From the NCBI GenBank assembly GCA_022575985.1, contig JAKSXM010000007.1, positions 7,256,501 to 7,320,500 of the forward strand: a DNA stretch of 64,000 nucleotides. The letters are read 5' to 3'. This document shows positions 1 to 10,699 of this stretch, one piece after another. A program made the position numbers and the translations under genes. Source of the DNA: Anagrus nilaparvatae. Taxonomy: Eukaryota; Arthropoda; Insecta; Hymenoptera; Mymaridae. The notes beneath the pieces are model-generated. The model saw nothing but the letters and a program-made list of their open reading frames with translations. It had not been told where the DNA came from and did no database searches. How positions within the stretch are numbered: position 1 is the first letter of the stretch; each line of letters opens with the position of its first letter.

Positions 1-527
1 TTAACTAATTACATCTTAAATAACAAAAGATCATCATTGACTGATTCATTGTTTGAAAAGCTAATTTTCCTTAAAGAAAATAAAAAATATATTCAATATT
101 AATTTTGGAGAAAAATGTATGCAATAAAAATGGTTCTTTACTCATTCAATTGAATTCTAAAATGAAAATTAAAAATTTTTGATTGTATTTTTCCTGTTAT
201 AAATAATAATTTTATTTTTAATGCTTTCTATAAACAGTTGTTTAACTTTTTTTGAATATCTTCTTGATTTTAAAACATATTTATATTTAGAAAATAGAAG
301 CAAAAGAATTTTTTATTATTGGGTAAGTCTTATAATACCTATTTTAAGAATGCAATTTTTTGCATATTTAAACAATATTATCGAACTTTATTCCAATTTC
401 TTTATAAAAGTCAAATATTTACTTAGTTAATGTACTTATAAAAGCTTATAATTGTTTCATATGGATCCTTATGCAGAGAAATGTATATATTTTAATAATA
501 TACTCTCCTTCATGACGTTAAGGCAGC
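1..527. other. AT-rich DNA, nothing recognised
   Basis: Very AT-rich sequence. A 69-codon open frame at 221-430 has low-complexity composition and no recognisable family, so I do not call it a gene. Confidence 0.5.
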
Positions 528-741
528 TTCTACAATAGCCACATACACAAATATAAATGTACCTATGGATAGACATATATGTGTATGGCCAACCTTCAGA
601 TAACTGCGCCCTCTATTTTTCTACATTAATTATTGTAGACTTTTTACCTGCTGGTAAGGCAGATTTTAAAATTAGGTTGGCCATACACATATATGTCTAT
701 CCATATAGGTACATCTATTTGTGTATGTGGCAATTGTAGAA
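528..741. mobile_element. Small TIR (MITE-like) element
   Basis: About 70 bp at 528-598 returns as its reverse complement at 674-741. Both arms run from TCTACAAT through CCACATACACAAAT to TATGTGTATGGCCAACC. The arms differ by only a few bases and a small indel, and the spacer of about 75 bp has no coding capacity. This is the shape of a non-autonomous DNA transposon. No transposase or clear target duplication was identified, so the superfamily is unknown. Confidence 0.6.
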
Positions 742-746
742 AGCGC

Positions 747-1425
747 CTAAACAGTATACGGGCCCATATACTCTCGAACCGTACGTACGGTTAAACAGCA
801 TACGGGCCCGTATAATCTCAAACCGTACATACGGTCAAACAGCATACGGGCCCTTATACTCTCTAACCGTACATACGGCTCAACAGCATACGGAACCGTA
901 TAATCTCTAACCGTACATACGGTTAAACAGCATACGGGCCCTTATACTCTCTAACCGTACATACGGTTCAACAGCATACGGGCCCGTATACTCTCAAACC
1001 GTACATACGGTTAAACACCATACGGGTCCGTATGCTCTCAAACCGTACATACGGTTAAACAGCATACGGACCCGTATGCCGTTTTTGATTAAGCCTAAGC
1101 AAACGGTATACGGGTCCGTATGCTATTAAACATTATATACGGTTCAAGTGTATACGGGTCCGTATGCTGCTGAACCGTATGTACGGTTCAAGTATCTACG
1201 GGTCCGTATGCTCTTAAACCGTATGTACGGTTAGAGAGTATACGGGCCCTTATGACATTAAACATTATATACGGCTGAGATGCATAAGGCTCCCGTATAG
1301 TGTTAACCGTATATACTGCTAGGGTGCATACGGTCCCGTATGCTGGTTATCGTATATACGGTTCAAGTAACATACGGGTCCTTATGCACAAAAACCGTCT
1401 ATACGGCATACGGTTACAGCGTGCC
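747..1425. repeat. 44-bp satellite array of paired palindromes
   Basis: About 15 copies of a 44-bp unit lie head to tail. Each unit has two separate palindromes: one of the type CATACGGGCCCGTATG and one of the type ACCGTACGTACGGT, joined by short spacers (CTCTCAAA and TAAACAG). Copies from about 750 to 1080 are regular. A short non-repeat stretch follows near 1083-1104, and copies after it are more diverged. The array is strikingly GC-richer than its surroundings. It abuts the 5' side of the Helitron remnant, so it may be part of that element. Confidence 0.8.
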
Positions 1426-2177
1426 AAAATTGCCGTATATGCCCAGCTCTGATTTGAAGTATCCGACTTCTGGTATCGTTGGGAATGGCAATTTAGAGGA
1501 TCACCACATATTCATGGAATTTTATGGTTTTCAAACGCGCCATTATTTAATAATAAAATTCTAACACCAGAAGAAAGAGAAAAACTTTGCCGTTACTTCG
1601 ATGATTTTTGTTTTGCAATAAATCCTAAACATGATCTAATTTAATTTATTTATTAAATAGATCACAACGTCATACGATGCATGGTAAACACTGTATGAGA
1701 TACAAATATAAAAGCACAATTTTAACATGCAGTTTTAATTTCCCTCAACAAGAAAGAAAAGAAAGCATTATTGATGATTCAGACGGATATTTACGATATC
1801 ATCCTAAACGTAATGATCCACTCATACAAAGATAGAATCCAATCATAACATCTATTTGGAGGGCAAATACTGATTTTTCGCCGATTGCATCAGAAGAATC
1901 TATTTATTATTATATTGCTAAATATGCATCCAAAAGTGAAAAAATCTCAAATGATTTACAACAGTGTTTACTGGATATTTGTGCATCCATGTCAGATACA
2001 CTATTAGCAAAATCAGCAATTCAAAAATTATTCATTTCTACATTACATGAAAAAGACTACAGTGCTCAAGAAGAAATACATTTGTTAATGAGTTGGCCTC
2101 TATATCACAGTTCACGGAGTTACGTCAATTTAGTAATTTTAGATGACGATTGGATACAAATAAAGGTGAATATATAA
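1426..2177 (+). mobile_element. Helitron Rep/helicase remnant, N-terminal part
   Basis: Broken open frames on the plus strand read like the middle of the RepHel protein of arthropod Helitrons. Recognisable stretches include PEEREKLCRYFDDF near 1570, then a segment with frameshifts and stops near 1670-1830. After that, SIYYYIAKYASKSEK near 1900 and EKDYSAQEEIHLLMSWPLYHSSR near 2050-2120 match the conserved block before the helicase domain in these proteins. Several stops and frameshifts make it a dead copy. It continues at about 3770 after an inserted foldback element. Confidence 0.7.
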
Positions 2178-2628
2178 TTCCTTACCAATAATATAAATAA
2201 CAATTTTACTAATTATTTAAACATCTTTAAAATAAAATGAACCTACGTAATTAAACAATACTTATTTGATGGAACTGTAACTCTTATAATTATATTTTAA
2301 ATTTAGACATAATAAATTCATTTTAATTAATTTAAATAACTTATATACAGTAATTTAACGATTTACAAATCATCGACTCATGTAACTTCAAAGTTAAAAA
2401 TTTGAATTTAGAACATAAAATTTTTTTATAATCTCTTCTTTTTTTAAAATTTTAAATAATATTTTCAATAAGACAAAGCTATTTATACTATACAACTTAT
2501 TCTTAATCGCAACTAATGTATGTATGAAATGAAATGAAAAATAATATTTTTTTAAATTAATATTATTTGTTTAAATTTAATAAGAAAATTTATTAAAATC
2601 AATTAAACTTATAAATCTTTACTTTTCT

Positions 2629-3452
2629 ATATGGATAAATTTAAATGAAGTGAGTGCGATTTGTATGGTCGGGTTTTCACAACTGCCCCAAAATATTTTT
2701 AACTGTCGTAAAAAATATAAGAAAAATAAGTCAATAATTTTTTTTATTATTGCTGTAAAAAACTCACATTAGCATGAAAAATTTAAAGGATATATCTTTT
2801 CATGTTTTTAAGAGCGTTTATGTTAAAACAGCGAAAAACAATGAAATAATAAAGAATTTTCTGATTAATTTTGAATAATTTGTATAATTTAGAAATAAAA
2901 AAATTCATTAAAAAATGATATATTTTAATCTTTCAATTTAAAATTTTTTGAAAGCTGCTATTTTTTTATCTAGAGCTCCCAAAAAGCAGTGTCCCATCGA
3001 AATTTTTTTTTTGCCAAAAAATATAAAGTTTAAGAAAAATTTTAAACATGGTTAGAAGATTTTTCACTAATAGGCATTTGAGAAATCGACTTTTGAAAAA
3101 AACAGCCTATCTTAGCGATTCCTCGCGCATGCGCTACTCAAAAAAAAAAATTTTGACCCCAGAATCGGATAGCCAGGGAAATTTCCTCTCCGGACCTAAT
3201 AAGAAAAAATATTTCATGCTAATGTGAGTTTTTTACAGCAATAATAAAAAAAATTATGACTCATTTTTCTTACATTTTTTACAACAGTCAAAAACACTAA
3301 AATAGCTGCCAAAAATCGAGATTTTGCTCTGGGAGGCTAAAAATTGGGTTGGTAACTTATTTTTGGTAGTACTTTCAGAAAAAAATATTTTGGGGCATTT
3401 TTGAAGACACGACCATACAAATCGCACTCACTACATTTAAATTTACCCATAT
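2629..3452. mobile_element. Foldback element inside the Helitron remnant
   Basis: The left arm (2629-2783) returns inverted in the right arm (3203-3452). The outer ends are rich in AGTGAGTGCGATTTGTATGGTCG, and the inner ends share TGTAAAAAACTCACATTAGCATG. The right arm carries about 85 bp absent from the left arm, so the two have diverged by an indel. No protein is encoded. It sits between the two halves of the Helitron open frame and so probably inserted into it. Confidence 0.7.
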
Positions 3453-3769
3453 ATGACTTTATATTTTTACTCTAGGCTTAATTTTTTATTTAATTATTTT
3501 TTATTTTTATTTTAATGCATTACAAAAGATTTTTATAACAAACTTATCTATAAGTATTCATTTTTATAAATTTAAATTCAATTAGTACCATAATATTTAA
3601 TTTTACTTATAATATCAATATAATGTACATACAACTCAACTAGAATTTTTTTTTATTTTTTCGATTTGCGAATGAATTTTCGATTCCAAATAATTCGTAA
3701 ATCGAGAAATAATTTTACGCACTTTTCAACAGACTATTAAACAATATATAAATAATTTTTTAATTTCAG

Positions 3770-4674
3770 ACAAATGAATCAAATGATGAAAATATTGATA
3801 CAAAAACTTGTAATTTAATAGAAAAATATAAGATCAGACCAAAAGAACTAAATAACTTACGTTATTAAATTTCGCTAAAAATTATACAATTGTCAAGAAC
3901 AAATTTACAAAACGACGGAAAGAAAACATTGTTAGAATTTTTCCGAAATTTAAAATAACTAATAATGAAATTAAAGATGAAAAATTTTATAAACAGCAAT
4001 GTATTTTAAACATACTATTTAAAAATGATTATAATGATATTCTTCAATCATATATATATATATTCTTCAATCCAGTTGCACGCATAGTTTCAATAAACAC
4101 ACCCAATATTGCCATGCTTTGCTCGGACAAAAAAGCAACAGGATTACAGAATATATTATACTTGTCAAAAGATTGTAGAATAATGTTACGTACAAATTTA
4201 TGGGTAGCAGGTGGATTAACAAATGGAAGCTTAGGATACATACGGGAAATAATATATGCTGATAATAAATCACCACCCCAATTACCTCAAGTATTAATGG
4301 TTGAATTTGACAATTACAAAGGACCATTTTTGTATAAAAATTATTTCCCAATTATTCCCGTGGAAAGAACTTGGAAACATAATAAAATTTTATGAAGTCG
4401 CACGCAATTTCCAGTAATGTTGTCATATGCTCTAACCATCCACAAGTCTCAAGGGCAGACGTTAGATAAAATTTTCTTACACATAGGAGACACGGAAAGA
4501 CAATTGGGAATTACATACGTCGGTTTGAGTCGAGTTAAATCAATTAATGATATAATTTTAATAAAAGGTTACAACAAATATCGTTTTGACTCAATACGAC
4601 TTTCAACATCTTTTAAAGTGAAACAAGCTTTCATGCAATCATTAAACAAAATTAATAAAGCAATTAAAGAATAA
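3770..4674 (+). mobile_element. Helitron helicase remnant, C-terminal part (PIF1-like)
   Basis: Two adjoining frames encode the end of a PIF1-type superfamily 1 helicase of the Helitron class. At 4114-4395 are DCRIMLRTNLWVAGGLTNGS and a block matching VEFDNYKGP. At 4417-4672 is the conserved motif SYALTIHKSQGQTLDK followed by YVGLSRVKSINDI. In live copies these two parts are one frame; here a stop codon near 4393-4395 separates them. The frame upstream, from about 3770, also has a stop near 3866. The N-terminal Walker motifs of the helicase were not found, so the copy is incomplete. Confidence 0.8.
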
Positions 4675-4679
4675 AATAT

Positions 4680-6424
4680 TGATTAAAATATTTTTCAAAA
4701 ACAAATCATATATAATCAAAAATTAATTAATTAAATTTATTATTTTGAATATACATTTAATTAATTACTATTATGTAAATAAACACGCTAATACTGTAAA
4801 TGTACATATACAATATTTTGTACATTAAATAATTATTGTTTATAACAAAATGAGTTTGATTATTTACTTCACCTAATATACCCAATTAATAATATTTCAA
4901 ATAATAAAAATCGTCTGTATTTAGGAATAAATTTAGTGGGTTGTTATGCTTCGCACAGTCTATAATTGTTAGCAATTATCTAGTAAAATATAATATACCT
5001 ACTAAACTCCAATGAGTAAAATCGGCCCTCGGAATGGGTAAATCAGTAGGTTTTACTCATTCACATTGGGTAAAACCAAGTAACTTACCCAATGCGCAGC
5101 CGAATGAGTAAGTAACACAGCATTTATTCATTGCAATAAGTAAAATACTATAATTTTCCCACTGGCTAATATCGCGAAGGATTTAACTTATTATACGTTT
5201 AATTTTAGAAACTCAATTTAAAAAATTTTAAATATTTAGTAATTTTAGTAAACCGTATTAACTTGGAAAATTTGATTTAACCATTAAAAAATTTTTTTTT
5301 TAAATGCTTTAAAATATTGAACAAATTTTTGTTCTAAACAGAAATTGAGTCTCAAGGTCTAAAACTAACAAAAATATTAAGTGGATACGTTCCCAAAAAA
5401 CCATGTGGGCCGTTTTGGAGGGTGATTAGTTTTATACAGCAACTATTTTTTTCAAAATTTTTCTGAATTCAAAAATATTATTTTTTACGATTTTTTAAAA
5501 CAAAATACGTACAGGTTTTATCTTTATACATGCAAAGTATTAATGAATTTACAATTGAAAAAGTTCAAACTTCTTGTTGGAAGAAACGAGCTCTTTTATA
5601 AATAAATCAGAGTAATCTTTCTTAGAATATAAAAGCCTTATTTTTTTTTAAGAACCAACACGATTACTTGTTTTTGTTTTTTTAAAATATTTATTAGTTT
5701 ATTAGTTAACTAGAATTTTAAAATCCACATAGAACATTAGAACTTTATGAAGAGTTTAAAAAATAAAATTTTTATGATATTCGATAATACAAACAATAGA
5801 TTAATTTTTACAACACTTTTTTTTTTATTATGTAATTAATTTAAATCAAGATTAATTTTATAATCATTTAATAAAAAACAAAATTTATTAGTTACAAGAA
5901 TTAAATCAAAAAATTATTTTTTCTTTTATTATGCGTGATTATCAATATTTGATTAAGAATTATTCAGATTAACTGACTGACATTTGACTATTTGAATATC
6001 GGATAAAATACTTTTAGGATTAAAGTTTATTTATCAAATATTTTACGCAGTAAATATCAAAAATTTGTTTAATGGAGCAAAAGTCAATTTGTAATTTTTT
6101 TCCGTATTTTATTAATTATAAGACAGGGAAATTATTAGGAAAATTTATTCACAAGATAAAAATTAAAAATGTATTAGCATATGAAAAAGTGGGAACATTT
6201 TGGGTTTGTTTTTCTTAATAATTTTAGTTTTTATTTGAAAGAAGATTTTGATATTTTTTATTCAAATTTTCGGATAAATTTAGATTTCCTAGCAACAAAT
6301 TTTAATTTCTATAGTCCAATAAAAACAACCAAACTATGGCAAATTTTTCTTCGCGATAAAACTGCTTGACTCGAAATTTAAGGGCAGAGCTTTTTAATAA
6401 TAATCTATCAAAATTAGAATTAGT
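4680..6424. other. AT-rich DNA with one small nested hairpin
   Basis: No gene recognised. The only structured part is near 5052-5111, where CATTGGGTAA pairs with TTACCCAATG inside an outer pair, TTACTCATTC and GAATGAGTAA. Short variants of ATGAGTAAAAT also occur at about 5010 and 5140. This could be the core of a small transposon relic. Confidence 0.5.
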
Positions 6425-7172
6425 ATATATATTAGGGTGTTTCTTATTTCCCAAACTGCCCGTAGAGAAAAATACTGGCTTGAATATGATACTTCAGGTA
6501 ATAAAACTATTATCTAAAAAAAATTTTTTTATAAACAACTTGATGTAGTGTGCCGATTTGCAAATGAAAATTGGTGAAAACCAGGAAAAAAGGTTTTAAA
6601 AACGTTTTAGAAAGCTTTTACAAACCTTCCCAAAAACTTTTTACTACTAAAACGTTTTAAAAGCGTGTTAATGAGAAAATATCTAGAAAAAACTGTAAAT
6701 TATAACATATTTTATGATATTTGAACTTTATTTTAAATTTACATTCGTCTAAAAAGCAAATATCCACGCCAGTTGCAATTTGACTGATTTATTCATTGAT
6801 TTTTAAAAAAAATGCATATTTCTTATTTTAGTGACGAGACAATAAAAAACGGCTTCTGTAAATGGTCAAAATACCTAAAAATAACCTCTTATGTTATAAT
6901 TTACAGTTTTTTCTAGATATTTTGTTACTAATAAGCTTTTAGAATATTTTAGTAGTAAAAAGTTTTTGGGAATTTTTCTAAAAGCTTTCTAAAACGTTTT
7001 TAAAACCTTTTTCCTGGTTTTTACCGATTTTCATTTGCAAATCGGCACACTACATCAAGTTGTTTATAAAAAATTTTTTTTTAGATAATAGTTTTATTAC
7101 CTGAACTATCATATTCGAGCCAGTATTTTTCTTTACGGGCAGTTTGGGAAATAAGAAACACCCTAATATATA
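6425..7172. mobile_element. Foldback element, arms about 285 bp
   Basis: The left arm 6425-6711 and right arm 6891-7172 are reverse complements with few differences, around a spacer of about 180 bp. The ends read ATATATATTAGGGTGTTTCTTATTTCCC and the inverse. Short open frames here (for example 6366-6548) are by-products of the repeat. No transposase is present. Confidence 0.75.
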
Positions 7173-7174
7173 TT

Positions 7175-10100
7175 GTCCACTAGTCCCTTAAAAAATGCAT
7201 CTTGCCGTAAGCGCATATTGTATGAACAATTCTACTTGTAGAAAATAGATATTTTTGTGAAAAATTTTTCAATTACCTAGATATATACAATAAAAAATTT
7301 AACAAAAAATTTTTATGCAACTTTTGGGTCTAGAAAAAACTTTTTTTTAAGTTTTCTTTATATTTTTTGCAAGTAATTTGTAATTGTTTGAAAAATAGAA
7401 AAAAATTTTGTTTGCTGAAAATTTTTTACTTTTAGCAAAGACAAAATAGTGTATATTACGGCCCATAGTCAAAAAAATAAGGATTGGCTCTAATCTTTTG
7501 TAAATTACCATTCAAGACAAAGTCTTAACTCATTAGCAACAGCGCGAGAACATGAGAGAAGTTTGGTTTTTGGCTTCAAAACAGGGTACAAAATAATTTT
7601 TTATGTATTTAAAGATTACGGTAAGCAAAAAATTACATAATCTTTCAGATTTTGATGGAGTTCGGTAAAAATTATTCATTTTAGATGATTAAAAAAAAAA
7701 CAAATTTTCCTTACACTTTAAATTTTATTTGGATCTGTTAATATCAATACACTAAGCCTTCATTTCATTCTTTTAAATACATTTTCTAAATTAAGAGGTA
7801 TTCAGGATTTAAAAAATTATCCGGTTTACAATTTAAATAATAGGGATAATCTTTTTGCCGAATTCGAAAAAATTTTGAAAATAAAGACGATTAAAATTTG
7901 CCGAACTCGGATATGTCACTTTTTTATGGCGAAGGGTGGTATACAATTTTTCACAATTTGGGACAAAAAAAAAACACTTCTTTGCTAGTCATAAAAAAAA
8001 ATTTAGAAAATTTGAAAAATTTCAGTGCAATAAAATAAAAACGCCAATAAAAACAAGATAAAAAATCTCTTGAAATAAGCATTCAAACATCAAATTCAGA
8101 AAAAAATTCAAATTATTAAATAACTTACAACCCTAAATTAAATTTAAATTTCAATTTTTAAAATTCTCTAAAATAATTTATTTTATGAAAAATCGCATTC
8201 ATACTTTACCTATTTAAAAATTTACAATTTATAAAAAAAAATTTTCAAAAAATAAAATCACTTAAATTTTTCTTCACTAATTAGCACATATTTTTACTAC
8301 ACTTTTAAATAATTTTTTTTTTACTAAAAAAATAAAAATGTAAAAAAATTTTTTTTTAATGAATTAAAAGAAAAAAAATTTTAATATAAAAATGATTACT
8401 TTTTAGGTGTTTACAACACCATGTGCTATTGAAGACTGTTAAATAAAGGAATGTTGTTTTATATAAACAGACAAGTCTTCTCCATATTTAAAATAAAAAA
8501 ATCAAGAATCTTTACTTATATCTTTTTTTTATAAGTACTTCTTCTTTATTTATTTTTTTAATTCACTTGTACTGCCTGAACACTTTGATTCTAAAGTATA
8601 AAAATTTTTTCTTTATAAATTTCAACATTTTTATCAATTAAATTATTTTATCAAATAAAAATTTGATTTATTAAAAATTAAAAAAGAAAGATAAAATAAT
8701 TATTAATTACTTATTAATTAAGTAATATAGAATTTTATTTTATTTTAAATTATCAAAATTTTATGGAACATTTTTCAAAATTTTTATATTTTTGTTAGAT
8801 GATTTATATTAAAATACACAAATTTAATTTAATTTCAGATATAAAAATATCTGCAATTTAAAAAATAAATTAAATAATTTTAAAAACCCACCTGCATGAT
8901 AGCAGCCTTTTCATTAAATAATTTTGGAGCATAATTATTAGATCCAAAATGATCAATTAGGGAAAGCTAGATATCATCTTGAGTATATAAGAATCAGAAT
9001 CATAATTCCAATAATTTGTAGAATATATGATAGGGATAAATATCCTGAATTCAAAGTTTCATCAAACGTGAATTTCGAATTTTTTTTTAAGAATAACTTT
9101 TGTCTTTTAAAAAAATTTCTATGGTTTGGAATTTCTAGAAGAGGTTGATAGTGACATAATATAACCCTTCATGCAAGTTGCAAAATTCGTTTCAAGGGTG
9201 ACAAACCATAATTTATCCATTAAAAAAAAAAACTGATGTGTCACTGGGTAATTCATAAAATTAAAATGAAAATATTTATTTTTGGATGTATTTTATTTTG
9301 AGTAAAAAAAAAATTTTTGAATGATTTTTTTTAATTAATTTATTACATTATACTTTCTTTAATTTATTACATATTAATACAGCCAGTGAATTGAAAAAAA
9401 TTTATTTTTTTATACGTAATTTGGTTTTTATTTATCTTTTAATTTTCTTATTACAAGATAAGAATTTATGTTTGTTATTAAATAAATCTCTTATACATAA
9501 TTTTATTGTAACTAAATTATCAGGTTATGATTGCTAGAATTTCATTTCATAGAATAAAAATTTTTCTTTTTAATGGAAAATTCATTAAGAATCTATCAGA
9601 GTAACCTGTTATAAAAATTTAAGTTCATTAAAACAGGAAATAAAAATGCACGTATTTTGATTCTAATTTGTAGGCAAATATTTTTCAAAATTTTATAATT
9701 TATCATGATATTGAAGGTACAATTTAGGTAAAACCATTTTTATAATAGTGTGCCTATTTCTCGAGCATGATATTTTTTACTAAATTAATTTCTGTCCCAA
9801 ATACAACTTTTTTTTTTAATATAAGTTTTTTTTTTTTTTTAATATAATTACCTAGGAGAAATAAATTTTGTACATAAATAATTTTTTACAAGAATAAAAA
9901 TTATAATAAAAAAATTTTATAGAAATTTTAATAATGAAATTTTATTGTATTTTAATTTAAAATTAAAATATAAACCTGTTTTTTTACTTTATTATTTGAA
10001 ATTTGATTATTTCATGATTATTAATAGTAAGCTAATCTATCTAATAAAATTAGAAAGCTTTTTATAAAAATATTAAAATTTGAATTTTAAAAAATTTTTA

Positions 10101-10690
10101 TTGAAGTATGTATTAAATAAATAAATAAAGTATAATCTCATTTTTGTGGAAATAATATAATTCTAAAGTAATGAAATATTATGCAAAAATATTTTGATTA
10201 AAAAACAAAAATAATAATAATAAACACGATAATAATGATAAGACGATAATATTTGTTCATTTAACTTGAATTAAATAATAAATTTTTTTTTTTATTTCTC
10301 TGTTAAATGATATAAATAAAAAATTATATGGGTAAAATACACAAAATGTAAGATTTTAAAAGAAAATAAACGTGTATTTAGTTTATGACAGAGACAGGAG
10401 TAGTTATAAAAATTTACTTAGAATTGGACTCTCACAAAAATTAATTCATACTAATCAGAATTGGAGAGAATGAGGTATGGTTTTTCAAAGTGATAATCTG
10501 ATTCTTATATAATTCTAAAATCTTGAATAGATAGATAAACAAATAAGATATTTAATTATAGTAGATCTACTGCTCTCACTCTATATGTATTTTCCATTTT
10601 TTGTCAAAATTTTATAAAAAATCTTGGAGCATCGTGTAGCCAGTGAAATTTACGATCAATTATCACTTTTGGATTTTTTTAAACGTTTTA
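7175..10690. other. AT-rich DNA with no recognised gene
   Basis: About 3.5 kb of homopolymer-rich, AT-rich sequence. No family-level similarity was seen on either strand, apart from one exon-like stretch at 8892-8966 listed separately. Confidence 0.5.
8892..8966 (-). other. Possible orphan exon (25 codons)
   Basis: On the minus strand, a stretch flanked by an acceptor-like ATCTAG and a donor-like CAG/GTGGGT is exactly 75 bp. It reads as 25 sense codons, including IDHFGSNNYAPKLFNEKAA, with an amino acid mix much more like protein than the surrounding AT-rich shadows. I do not recognise the family and found no partner exon nearby. It could be a relic or chance. Confidence 0.2.
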
Positions 10691-10699
10691 AAATCGACA

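Noticed and set aside
747..1425. CRISPR array
   Set aside because: Units are contiguous 44-bp repeats without unique spacers, in clearly eukaryotic DNA.
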